Source: Algibacter miyuki (GTDB taxonomy: Bacteria; Bacteroidota; Bacteroidia; Flavobacteriales; Flavobacteriaceae). Taken from it: a stretch of DNA of 64,000 bases. The translations under genes were made by a program, and so were the position numbers. The stretch spans positions 750,501 through 814,500 of the forward strand of contig NZ_JAUFQP010000013.1 of the NCBI RefSeq assembly GCF_030409805.1, read 5' to 3'. This document shows, piece by piece, positions 30,448 through 39,462 of this stretch; within the stretch, counting starts at the first letter, position 1, and every line of letters starts with the position of its first letter. A model generated the notes under the pieces. The model did no database searches. It saw only the letters and a program-made list of their open reading frames with translations, and was not told the origin of the DNA.

Positions 30448-31947
30448 TTGTTTTTGTTGAAATCCAATAGACGTAAAATAAAAATAAGCTTTTTAAAAAC
30501 AATACAGTATTTAATTATACTGTGTATGTTAATTCCATGCCTTAGCTTTAGCCAAAACGAAGTAAAGCCTAATATTATTTTTGTGATGGCCGACGATTTA
30601 GGCTATGGTGATTTGGGTTGCTATGGACAAACCAATACAAAAATGCCAAACCTTGATAGAATGGCGAGTGAAGGCATTAAGTTTACCAATCATTATTCTG
30701 GTTCAACGGTTTGTATGCCATCTAGAGCAAGTTTATTAACGGGCTATCACCAAGGAAATGCGAGTGTACGTGGAAATCCTGTTTGGACCAATAGCGGGAA
30801 ACCAGTGAACCTTGAGCCAAACGAAATAACGGTGGCTAACGAGCTTAAAGGCGCTGGCTATAAAACGGCTGTTATCGGGAAATGGGGACTTTCAGAAGGA
30901 AATACCAACCAAAACATGCCATCTGCACATGGATTCGATTATTTTCTAGGCTATAAAAAACACAGTCACGCCCATCATTATTACTGGGATACGCTGTATA
31001 GAAATAATGAACCCTATATTTTAAAGGATAATAATTATGGGTTAAAACAAGGGAAATATACACACGATGTTTTTATCAATGAAGCTTTACATTATATTGA
31101 AAAAGAACAGGATCATCCGTTTTTTCTATATCTAGCTTTAACCATTCCGCATTTAGAATTAACCGTTCCGGAAGATTCAAAGGAGCCTTACCAAAATTTA
31201 GATTGGCCCAAACGTAAAATGAATACCAAAGGTGGTTATAAAAATGATGCCGAAGGAAATACCACGTATGCCGGCATGATTTCTAGAATGGATCGAGACA
31301 TGGGACGTCTGTTCGATAAGCTTAAAGCTTTAGGAATCGATGAAAGTACAATAGTCATTTTTACAAGCGATAATGGACCAGAATACGAAAGTAAAGATCT
31401 TTTCTTCAATAGTAACGGCCCTTTTAAAGGAGGGAAAAGAGACCTTTATGAAGGCGGTATTCGTATTCCGTTTATTGCGCGATATCCGGGTAAAATAGAA
31501 GCCGGTAAAGAAAGTGATCATCTTTCAGCATTTTGGGATTTCTTACCAACGGCTTGCGAATTGGCAGGAGTAACGCCTTCAAACAAAGATATCAACGGAA
31601 TTTCTTTTGTTTCAGAATTATTTGGAAATCAAAAGAAGCAGCAAAAACACGATTTTTTATATTGGGAATTTAACGAACGTCAAGGGCCTATTCAAGCCAT
31701 TAGAAAAGATGATTGGAAATTGGTTTGGAAACTCGAAGGCGATCCAGAATTATACAATCTGTCTGTTGATCAAGCAGAGTCCAATAATCTCGCTATAAAG
31801 AACCCAGAGAAATTGCAAGACATGTTAGCGCTTCTAAAAGATGTTAGAACAGAGCACTCTGAATTTCCTCTTGAAACCAGAGCATTAGCGTACAAGAAAA
31901 GAAAAAAGAATAAATCAAACAATACCAACATAAAGAAGACTTTTTAA
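30448..31947 (+). CDS. Family S1 sulfatase, TTG start, coupled to the upstream sulfatase
   Basis: About 499 residues. No ATG precedes the signal peptide (the first lies inside its hydrophobic core), so a TTG at 30448, 30454 or 30457 must serve; the first lies 1 bp after the preceding TAA, fitting translational coupling. Signal peptide ends LSFSQ. Motifs: ADDLGYGD, Cys89 in VCMPSR, GKWGLSEG, HLELTVP, FTSDNGPE. The C-terminal WEFNERQGPIQAIRKDDWK resembles the 7145 sulfatase, so the two may belong to one subfamily. A basic Lys/Arg/Asn-rich tail ends the protein. Confidence 0.9.
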   Translation: MFLLKSNRRKIKISFLKTIQYLIILCMLIPCLSFSQNEVKPNIIFVMADDLGYGDLGCYGQTNTKMPNLDRMASEGIKFTNHYSGSTVCMPSRASLLTGYHQGNASVRGNPVWTNSGKPVNLEPNEITVANELKGAGYKTAVIGKWGLSEGNTNQNMPSAHGFDYFLGYKKHSHAHHYYWDTLYRNNEPYILKDNNYGLKQGKYTHDVFINEALHYIEKEQDHPFFLYLALTIPHLELTVPEDSKEPYQNLDWPKRKMNTKGGYKNDAEGNTTYAGMISRMDRDMGRLFDKLKALGIDESTIVIFTSDNGPEYESKDLFFNSNGPFKGGKRDLYEGGIRIPFIARYPGKIEAGKESDHLSAFWDFLPTACELAGVTPSNKDINGISFVSELFGNQKKQQKHDFLYWEFNERQGPIQAIRKDDWKLVWKLEGDPELYNLSVDQAESNNLAIKNPEKLQDMLALLKDVRTEHSEFPLETRALAYKKRKKNKSNNTNIKKTF

Positions 31948-32018
31948 TGGTATTTGTTTTCTTAAAATGATATTTGATGAGTTTTATTCTATCATAAAAT
32001 GAATGTATAATATTGAGA

Positions 32019-32060
32019 AACACGACCGGTTTTGTAAGTACAAATCCTGTCGTGTTTTTT
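32019..32060 (+). terminator. Terminator after the tandem sulfatases
   Basis: AACACGACCGG (32019-32029) pairs with CCTGTCGTGTT (32046-32056) with one mismatch and is followed by a T run. It closes the sulfatase pair and separates it from promoter C in the 418-bp gap 31948-32365. Confidence 0.85.
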
Positions 32061-32175
32061 GTTGGAAATCATCACTTTATTCTTTTATCATATTTAAATT
32101 TCATTAGTAAAAATGGTGTTTAGTACTTCGTAATTAAGTCGCATCCTATGGTTTTATTGGACTACACGACATATT

Positions 32176-32231
32176 GCAACATTTTGATTCCTTAATTGAG
32201 ATTTGTAAAACTCTAGAACGCCTTAAATTTG
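32176..32231 (+). promoter_or_regulatory. PUL promoter C: GCAACATTT box plus TAAATTTG -7 element
   Basis: GCAACATTT at 32176-32184 lies exactly 48 bp (start to start) before TAAATTTG at 32224-32231, a TAnnTTTG match. TTGAGA occurs at the same offset (20 bp from the box start) as in promoter B. It would drive the F5/8-domain enzyme at 32366, giving a leader of roughly 130 bases. Confidence 0.6.
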
Positions 32232-32365
32232 GTTTTAAAGCGAAACACTTATTTCATTTCTGGGCAACTAAAAAAAATACCACCACAAGAAAAACGCCAA
32301 CATAGGTTAACGCTTTAAAAAAGAATACCAACTAAACAATCCATTGATAAACTAAATTAGAAATT

Positions 32366-33973
32366 ATGAGAAGAAAAAATTACTCAAAAAACATCAAAAC
32401 ATTATTAATAGCATTAATAGTTGGCTGTTTCAGTTTTACTGGGCTTAGCCAAACTATTTACACGAACGATATGGAATATGTGCTTGGTGATGTGAAACAA
32501 GTTTTTATTACCAATAAGATTTTAACCGAAGCGCATGCCGATAATTTACTAAAAGCATTTAAAGAAATGAAGGTTAACGGTATCCGTATTCCGCTTTTTG
32601 GTCGTGATACAGAAGGGGTAGATTTAAACCCGAATAAACCCATGTTCGATTACTTCTATGAACAAGCTTTGGCACAAGGTTTTGTGATTTTTGCAAATCC
32701 GGCACAAGGTGGAGGAGGTGCCCGTGTAGCCAATAACATGCTTAATGGCACTGTGCCTTCGGTTAATGGTGTGCAAGCGGCAACCGATGAGTTAATCGCG
32801 AGAGTTTTAGAATTTTCAGATGAATATCCTGGTTGTAAATGGTTAAACCCCTTTAATGAAGACGGGCGTGCAACTAGCAGCACGTGGAGCGTAGAGCAAA
32901 TTCATGAAATTTATGCAGCACTTTATAATAATGTTAATGGCGCAGAATTAATTGGGCCTTGTACTTGGGGACTTCCAGCAGCCATAGATATGTTTCAGAA
33001 TACCAATATAGAAGATTATATAACGGTTGCTGCAACGCATAACTTAGGTTTTAATCATGGGCAATGGTCTACTTTTATCAACTTGGCAAAAGCCAAAAAC
33101 TTACCTGTTTGGGATTCAGAGGTAAACCATAATGATGCTAAAGGTACGGGAACACGTTTGGAGAAAGCCATAGAGAATAAAGTAGATGGTTTAGTATTAT
33201 ACAATGCTGCAAATGCCATAAACTTAAATAATGGAACTTTAACTAATGCCGTTTATACCTGGATGGATTTATATTTAAAAGACGAGTCGCAACCTGTTAA
33301 TATTGCACCAACAGGTATAGCTACGCAATCTTCAACCAATCCTCAATTTAATAAAGGTCCGGAATTGGCTATTGATGGTGATACTAATGGAAACTTTGGA
33401 GGCGGATCGGTAACCGTTACAAACGGAGAGGCAAACCCGTGGTGGCAAGTCGATTTTGGGGAAGATAAAGCTATTGGATCTATTAAAGTGTTTAATCGAA
33501 CAGATGGTTGTTGTAAGGCTAGAATGTCTAATTTCACGGTATCGGTGATTGATAGTGATAATAATACAGTGTTTACTAAAACCTATGCCGATTATCCAGA
33601 TCAATACATTACAGTAGAAACTGGCGTTGTATTCGGTCAAGTAGTTAGAATTGACTTAGACAACGGCACTAATGCTTTAACCTTAGCGGAAGTGGAAGTT
33701 TATACACCTGAAATTACGTTGTCAACCGAAACACCAGAGGATATAAACATTAAAATGTATCCAAATCCAGCATCAGATAAAGTAACGATATCTACACCGG
33801 ATGTAATGTTTAATCAATACACATTATTTACTATAACGGGGCAGGTAGTTGTAAACCAAAATATCAATTCAAAAACAGTTGAGGTTAACGTTAGCGAACT
33901 TTCAAAAGGCATTTATGTATTGAAATTAGATGGGCGTAACGTGTCGAAAACCTACAAAATAGTAAAAGAGTAA
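32366..33973 (+). CDS. Secreted clan GH-A-type glycosidase with F5/8-type binding domain and T9SS sorting domain
   Basis: A 535-residue protein: signal peptide (ending GLSQ), a compact TIM-barrel-like domain (about 27-312), an F5/8 type C or fucolectin-like module (about 315-450; NIAPTGIATQSS, WWQVDFGEDKAIGSI), and a C-terminal T9SS type A sorting domain (YPNPASDKVTI). Glu165 in NPFNEDG and Glu252 in VWDSEVNH are plausible acid/base and nucleophile. I cannot place the barrel in a CAZy family. As the only T9SS-sorted enzyme of the PUL, it is the best candidate for the first, extracellular cut. It has its own promoter C. Confidence 0.7.
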   Translation: MRRKNYSKNIKTLLIALIVGCFSFTGLSQTIYTNDMEYVLGDVKQVFITNKILTEAHADNLLKAFKEMKVNGIRIPLFGRDTEGVDLNPNKPMFDYFYEQALAQGFVIFANPAQGGGGARVANNMLNGTVPSVNGVQAATDELIARVLEFSDEYPGCKWLNPFNEDGRATSSTWSVEQIHEIYAALYNNVNGAELIGPCTWGLPAAIDMFQNTNIEDYITVAATHNLGFNHGQWSTFINLAKAKNLPVWDSEVNHNDAKGTGTRLEKAIENKVDGLVLYNAANAINLNNGTLTNAVYTWMDLYLKDESQPVNIAPTGIATQSSTNPQFNKGPELAIDGDTNGNFGGGSVTVTNGEANPWWQVDFGEDKAIGSIKVFNRTDGCCKARMSNFTVSVIDSDNNTVFTKTYADYPDQYITVETGVVFGQVVRIDLDNGTNALTLAEVEVYTPEITLSTETPEDINIKMYPNPASDKVTISTPDVMFNQYTLFTITGQVVVNQNINSKTVEVNVSELSKGIYVLKLDGRNVSKTYKIVKE

Positions 33974-33982
33974 ATAGACTGG

Positions 33983-34060
33983 AATGCATATTATTTATTC
34001 CGCGAAAGCGTATTACAGCATTATTTAATAAATTAGCTGAAATAATAAATAATATGCATT
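33983..34060. repeat. Perfect 17-bp inverted repeat (large hairpin)
   Basis: AATGCATATTATTTATT (33983-33999) and its exact reverse complement (34044-34060) enclose a 44-base loop that starts with a small CGC-GAAA-GCG hairpin. It lies between the F5/8 enzyme and the next sulfatase on the same strand. There is no T run directly after it, so it is not a standard terminator. It may be an mRNA stability or processing element, or a palindromic genomic repeat. Confidence 0.8.
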
Positions 34061-34088
34061 TTAAACACCCTAAAAAGATTGTAATATA

Positions 34089-35672
34089 ATGATGAAATTT
34101 TCAAAGTCCATTTTGGCACTCCTATTAGTCGCAACGTTTGTGTTTTCTAGTTTTTCTGATAAAAAAAAGCATGTAGAAAAGCCAAAAGATAAAAAGCCAA
34201 ACATTATATACATTCTAGCAGACGATTTAGGATATGGTGATTTAGAATGTTTTAATCCTAACGGAAAAATACCAACGCCAAACCTTAATAATATGGCTAG
34301 TAATGGTGTTATGTTTACAGACGCACACACGTCTTCTGCTGTTTGTACACCAACCCGATATGGTATTCTTACTGGGCGTTACAATTGGAGAAGTCGTTTA
34401 AAAAGTGGTGTGCTTGGTGGTTATTCAAAATCATTAATCAAAGAAGATCGTGTTACTGTGGCAAGCATATTAAAAAGCCAAGGTTACAGCACTGCGTACA
34501 TTGGAAAATGGCACATGGGATGGGATTGGGCTTTTGTAAACGAAGAAACTGAGGCAACACTTAGGAAGTTGCATAGTAACCCTAAAGTAGACTTTACGTC
34601 ACCTATTAAAAACGGACCATCAACGCATGGTTTCGATTATTCTTTTGGGTTTTGTGGTTCTCTAGATATGGCACCTTATGTTTTTGTAGAAAATGATATA
34701 CCAACGATGGTTCCTACAAAAAATACGATTTCTGTTGATGAAAAAGGCGTGTGGAGAAACGGGCCAACTTCGGATGATTTTGTGCACGCTAAAATTTTAC
34801 AAGATCTAACAGATAGAGCAGTAGATTATATTGAAGAAAAATCGACTGAGAAAGATCCGTTTTTCTTGTATTTTCCATTGCCAGCACCACATACACCCAT
34901 TTTACCAACTACCGAATTCCTCGGAAAAAGTAACACCAATATGTATGGCGATTTTGTAATGCAGGTAGACGATGTGGTACGTCAAATAAGAGAAACTTTA
35001 AAGAAACAAGGTATTTCAGAAAACACACTTATTGTTTTCACAAGTGATAATGGCTGTTCTCCAAAAGCCGATTTTGAAGAATTGGCAAAAGTAAAACACG
35101 ATCCAAGTTATGTGTTTAGAGGTATGAAAGCCGATATATATGAAGGAGGACATCATGTGCCGTTTATTGTAGAATGGCCAAGCAAAGGATTAAAAAATGC
35201 TAAAACTGATAGAACCATTTCTACCGTGGATTTTTTCGCAACATGTGCTGAGGTTTCAGGATATAAAACTAAAGATTCCGAAGGTGAAGATAGTTACAGT
35301 ATGTTACCTTTAGTGGTTGGCGAGAGTGATAAGGAAATTAGAGAATATGCGGTGTATCATTCTATAAATGGTTCGTTTGCAATAAAGCAAGGCGACTGGA
35401 AATTGTGTCTTACTGATGGTTCTGCAGGTTGGAGTTACCCAAGACCAAACGAAATAAGAAGTCAAAAACTCGATTTGCCAGAGATGCAACTGTTCAACTT
35501 AAAAAATGATATTGAAGAAACTAAAAATTTAATAGCAGAACACCCGGAAAAAGCCGCCGAATTAAAAGCAGCGCTAAAAAAAATAATTCTAGAGGGAAGA
35601 AGTACAGCTGGGAAAAAGCAAGAAAATGAAGGTATGGAAGGTTGGAAACAAATTGAAAATATCATTAATTAA
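34089..35672 (+). CDS. Family S1 sulfatase
   Basis: A 527-residue sulfatase with an N-terminal signal peptide (no clear lipobox). Starts at ATGATG; either Met is possible. Motifs: ADDLGYGD, maturation Cys86 in VCTPTR, GKWHMGWDW, PAPHTPILP and FTSDNGCSP. The Lys-rich stretch after the signal peptide is unusual. Subfamily not recognised with confidence; it is clearly different from the tandem pair upstream. The GH97 gene follows 26 bp later, so they form one unit. Confidence 0.92.
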   Translation: MMKFSKSILALLLVATFVFSSFSDKKKHVEKPKDKKPNIIYILADDLGYGDLECFNPNGKIPTPNLNNMASNGVMFTDAHTSSAVCTPTRYGILTGRYNWRSRLKSGVLGGYSKSLIKEDRVTVASILKSQGYSTAYIGKWHMGWDWAFVNEETEATLRKLHSNPKVDFTSPIKNGPSTHGFDYSFGFCGSLDMAPYVFVENDIPTMVPTKNTISVDEKGVWRNGPTSDDFVHAKILQDLTDRAVDYIEEKSTEKDPFFLYFPLPAPHTPILPTTEFLGKSNTNMYGDFVMQVDDVVRQIRETLKKQGISENTLIVFTSDNGCSPKADFEELAKVKHDPSYVFRGMKADIYEGGHHVPFIVEWPSKGLKNAKTDRTISTVDFFATCAEVSGYKTKDSEGEDSYSMLPLVVGESDKEIREYAVYHSINGSFAIKQGDWKLCLTDGSAGWSYPRPNEIRSQKLDLPEMQLFNLKNDIEETKNLIAEHPEKAAELKAALKKIILEGRSTAGKKQENEGMEGWKQIENIIN

Positions 35673-35698
35673 TGTGTATAAACATTAAAACCAAAATA

Positions 35699-37603
35699 AT
35701 GAAACAAGCTTTTTTAACGATTTCAATGTTAGTCTGTGTCACGCTTTTAAATGCTTGTACCGGTAAGCCAAACTTAGAAGTGGACTCACCGGATAATACA
35801 GTACAATTAACTTTTCAGAATGGGGAACAGGGCTTAACTTATCAATTAGATTGGAATAATAAATCCTTAGTTGATGCTTCTCAAATTTCAATACTACCAA
35901 ACATTCCTGTTAAAATAATAGATACTGAAATTAAAACAGAAAACTCCAATTGGAAACCTGTTTGGGGACAATTTAGCGATATTAAAGACCATTATAATGA
36001 ATTAGTTATTCGTCTTGAAATAAACGGAAAATCGGGTAAGCTTTATGCACGTGTGTATAACGATGGTGTGGGTTTTAGATTTGAACGAGATAATATTTCT
36101 TCGGAAGATACACTTGATTTTTTTGCAGAATATAACCTACCAAGTAAAGATATGTTTTATGCCCCTGCGGGCGAAAACCCACCAATTGGTCCACTTTCAA
36201 TAGGAACTTTAACAACATCAGAAGAAAAATTACCAAAATTAGCTTTACCTATTGTTGTTGAAAAATCAAATAAAATGTGGCTGTCTTTTTTAGAGTCCGA
36301 TTTGTATTCTGCAAAAGGCTTCAACACCATGAAACTGCATTTTAATAAGGAAACAGGCAAGCTTACATCAAGCAGCAAGCCTAAAGCGAGTGCAGGAAAA
36401 CTAGTAACGCCATGGAAAGTGATTTTGTTTGGCTATCAAGCTGGCGATTTGGTAACAAGTACAGTAACTGTAAATTTAGCGGCACCTTGCGAAATAGAAA
36501 ATCCAGATTGGATTAAGCCCGGAAAAACCTTGTGGGATTGGCGCGTGCATGGTTACACAGCTCCAGATGGTTTTGTTTACGGTATAAATACCGAGAGCTA
36601 CAAACGCTTTATTGATTTTGCAGAAGAAAAAGGGATTGAATATTTTTTAATCGACGATTCTTGGTATAAACACGCCACAAAAGGGCATTTTGAATTATCG
36701 CCAGAATTAGATTTACAAGCCGTTATTGATTACGCCGCAGATAAAACGGTTGAACTTATTTTGTATTACGACCGTAAACATGGGGAATACGGAGATAAAG
36801 AACTGTTTCCGTACTATCAATCTTTAGGTATGAAAGGTGTAAAATATGGCTTTATGGGGAACAATGTTCAGTTTTCTCGTGATGCTATTAGCCAAAGTGC
36901 CGATAGTGAATTGCTTATTGATTTTCATGATAGTCCGGTGCCATTTACAGGGGTGAGACGTACTTTTCCAAACGCTATTACTCGAGAATATTGCCATGCG
37001 CAACAAGATTCGCGTAAGGCATTTACACCAGAAACTTTTATTAAAATGGCCTTAATTAATGCCATTCAAGGACCTTTGGATATGAATAACGGTAATTTCG
37101 ATTTAAGCGGAATTAATGCAGGAAAACGACAAAAAGGACCTAAGAAACTCAATTCGTATCTATCTACCGTAGTGTCAGAAACGGCACGAACTTTGGTTAT
37201 ATTTAGTGGATTGGTTTGTATTCCAGATGCGCCAGAAGCTTATGCGGCAAAGTCCGACTTATTTGAGTTTATTCAAAAAATGCCCGTAGGGAAATGGGAT
37301 GAATCTCGAATTCTGAACTCTAAAATGTCCGAGTATATTACCACAGCTCGTCGTTCAGGAACCGATTGGTTTGTGGGGAGTGTTATCTGTCAAAAAGGCG
37401 GTACGTTAGATATTAGTTTAGATTTTCTTGAAGAAGGAAAAATTTATGAAGCCACGTTTTACGAAGATACCGATACTACCGATTGCAAAACAAATCCGGA
37501 AGCATATCAAGCAAGAAAAGCTGAGGTTAAAAAAGATCAAATAATTAAAGCTAAATTAGCTTCTGGTGGCGGACACTGTATGTACATTACTTTAAAGGAG
37601 TAA
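35699..37603 (+). CDS. GH97-family glycoside hydrolase, lipoprotein, atypical active site
   Basis: A 634-residue lipoprotein (lipobox LLNACTGK). The ATG at 35699 begins the signal peptide; an upstream in-frame ATG overlaps the sulfatase stop. GH97 layout: N-terminal beta-supersandwich (about 25-270), TIM barrel (about 280-545; LWDWRVHGY, EYFLIDDSWY, RRTFPNAITREY), and C-terminal sheet (GGGHCMY). GH97 includes inverting alpha-glucosidases (SusB) and retaining alpha-galactosidases. The strand that carries the nucleophile Asp in retaining members (VDFMD type) reads GVKYGFMG here, and the SusB-type HE position reads HD. Activity is uncertain; alpha-galactosidase or a related exo activity would suit the PUL. 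Confidence 0.82.
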   Translation: MKQAFLTISMLVCVTLLNACTGKPNLEVDSPDNTVQLTFQNGEQGLTYQLDWNNKSLVDASQISILPNIPVKIIDTEIKTENSNWKPVWGQFSDIKDHYNELVIRLEINGKSGKLYARVYNDGVGFRFERDNISSEDTLDFFAEYNLPSKDMFYAPAGENPPIGPLSIGTLTTSEEKLPKLALPIVVEKSNKMWLSFLESDLYSAKGFNTMKLHFNKETGKLTSSSKPKASAGKLVTPWKVILFGYQAGDLVTSTVTVNLAAPCEIENPDWIKPGKTLWDWRVHGYTAPDGFVYGINTESYKRFIDFAEEKGIEYFLIDDSWYKHATKGHFELSPELDLQAVIDYAADKTVELILYYDRKHGEYGDKELFPYYQSLGMKGVKYGFMGNNVQFSRDAISQSADSELLIDFHDSPVPFTGVRRTFPNAITREYCHAQQDSRKAFTPETFIKMALINAIQGPLDMNNGNFDLSGINAGKRQKGPKKLNSYLSTVVSETARTLVIFSGLVCIPDAPEAYAAKSDLFEFIQKMPVGKWDESRILNSKMSEYITTARRSGTDWFVGSVICQKGGTLDISLDFLEEGKIYEATFYEDTDTTDCKTNPEAYQARKAEVKKDQIIKAKLASGGGHCMYITLKE

Positions 37604-37665
37604 AATCTTTATAGATGTGATAAACTTTACAGATGACTTTATAAATTAAATTTTAACGATAATAA

Positions 37666-39459
37666 ATGAAAATGAGTAAAAACAAAACAACAATATTCTT
37701 AGCGATGCTTATGTTAATTGCTCTGCAAATGGGAGCTCAAAATATAGAACCAAGTAAAAAAGTATTGTACAAAGTGATTGATGGTGATAGCCTTTATTTA
37801 CATGTTTTCGAACCAAAAACAACTATAGAAACAGCACCAACTGCAGCTGTAGTTTTCTTTTTTGGAGGAGGTTGGACTTCTGGAAATCCAAAACAATTTT
37901 ATCAACAAAGTGAATATTTGGCGTCTCGGGGTATGTTGGCTATTTCAGCAGAATATAGAACAAAAAACACCTATGGTACCACACCTTTTGAATGTGTTGA
38001 AGATGGTAAATCGGCCATACGTTGGGTGCGCGAGCATGCAAAAGAACTTCATATTGATCCCAATAAAATTGTTGCAGGTGGTGGTTCGGCAGGCGGACAT
38101 GTAGCAACCTGTACCGCCGTAATCGATGGGTTTGAAAATGCTTCGGAAAACCTTACGATTAGTTCCGTTCCTAATGCCGTGATAGGTTATAACCCAGTTA
38201 TCGATACCTCAGAAAAAGGGTATGGTGCAAAAAAAGTGAAAGGGCGTGAGACAGAAATTTCACCTTGTCATAATGTAAAAAGTGATTTACCACCAATGTT
38301 ATTTTTCCATGGAAAAAAAGATACAACGGTGCCTTTTGAAAATGCCGATCGTTTTAATCGTTTAATGCATGAAGCCGGAAATAAAAGTGAACTTATTGCG
38401 GTTGAAAACGTAGGACATGGTTTTTTTAACGGTTCTTTTTTTAGAAATAGCAGCGATGATAAATATTATAATTTAACCATGTATCATACCGATCTCTTTT
38501 TACAAGATTTAGGATACCTTACCGGAAAAGCAACCATTGCAAGTACGGAAGGGCTAACTTTCGAATATTCTGAAATAGCTGGTGTTGGAAAAGGTTCAAA
38601 ATATAATCGTCGCGATAATAGCGATATTATAAAAGTGAACGATACGTATTATATGTGGTACACGCGTATGGATAAGCCAACTACTTCTGGGTATTGGGGA
38701 ACTATTTGGTATGCCACATCAAAAGATGAAGGTTACACATGGCAGGAGCAAGGCTTGGCACTTGGTCTTGGTGAAAAAGGAACTTTTGATAGCCACTCGG
38801 TATTTACACCAAATATTTTAGAATTTAATGGGCAATATTATTTGTATTATACCGGTGTAAAACCAACCCCGAACAACAAAAATAACGAGTTTGAAAATAA
38901 TGCGAAAACTGATATTACTGCGCTTGGTTTAGCCGTTTCCGATAGTCCGGACGGCCCTTTTGAACGTGTAGAGAATAATCCGGTATTGACGATTTCTAAC
39001 GTTGCAAAAGATTTTGACAGTTACCGCATCGATGATGCGAGTATGTTAGTACGTGATAATAAAATAGCCTTGTATTATAAAGGGAGATCTCTTATTCATG
39101 GCACAAAAGGAGCACATCACACACAAATGGGTGTGGCTTTTTCAGAGACACCAGAAGGCCCTTTTGAGAAACATATTAAACCTATTTTAGATAAAAGTCA
39201 TGAAGTTTTAATTTGGAATGAAAATGAAGGCGTATCATCATTGGCATCTATAAACCAAACGGTAAATTATGCACCTGATGGTGTTAATTTTTATCCGCTT
39301 TACGATGATTTAACTAATATACCTAAAGCACCAGGCTTGTATCGATCTAGTTTGACAGGGAATCACGATAGTGCTAATGTTCCAACTTGGGGAATTGCCA
39401 TGATTCAAAAGAAAAAAGAAACTTATTTAATCCGTTTCGAAATAAAAAAAGAGCAATAA
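37666..39459 (+). CDS. Esterase / GH117-like beta-propeller fusion protein
   Basis: A 597-residue secreted fusion. After the signal peptide (QMGAQ), residues about 30-285 form an alpha/beta-hydrolase: oxyanion segment FFFGGGWTSG, nucleophile Ser141 in GGGSAGGH, Asp in KKDTTVP and His in VGHGFF. Residues about 300-597 resemble the five-bladed GH117/GH43-type propeller, with FDSHSVFTP, RIDDASML and HEVLIWNENEGVSS. Characterised GH117 enzymes release 3,6-anhydro-L-galactose from agar oligosaccharides. The fusion suggests removal of an ester and a terminal sugar from the same oligosaccharide. Both halves are intact and in one frame. Confidence 0.75.
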   Translation: MKMSKNKTTIFLAMLMLIALQMGAQNIEPSKKVLYKVIDGDSLYLHVFEPKTTIETAPTAAVVFFFGGGWTSGNPKQFYQQSEYLASRGMLAISAEYRTKNTYGTTPFECVEDGKSAIRWVREHAKELHIDPNKIVAGGGSAGGHVATCTAVIDGFENASENLTISSVPNAVIGYNPVIDTSEKGYGAKKVKGRETEISPCHNVKSDLPPMLFFHGKKDTTVPFENADRFNRLMHEAGNKSELIAVENVGHGFFNGSFFRNSSDDKYYNLTMYHTDLFLQDLGYLTGKATIASTEGLTFEYSEIAGVGKGSKYNRRDNSDIIKVNDTYYMWYTRMDKPTTSGYWGTIWYATSKDEGYTWQEQGLALGLGEKGTFDSHSVFTPNILEFNGQYYLYYTGVKPTPNNKNNEFENNAKTDITALGLAVSDSPDGPFERVENNPVLTISNVAKDFDSYRIDDASMLVRDNKIALYYKGRSLIHGTKGAHHTQMGVAFSETPEGPFEKHIKPILDKSHEVLIWNENEGVSSLASINQTVNYAPDGVNFYPLYDDLTNIPKAPGLYRSSLTGNHDSANVPTWGIAMIQKKKETYLIRFEIKKEQ

Positions 39460-39462
39460 TCA

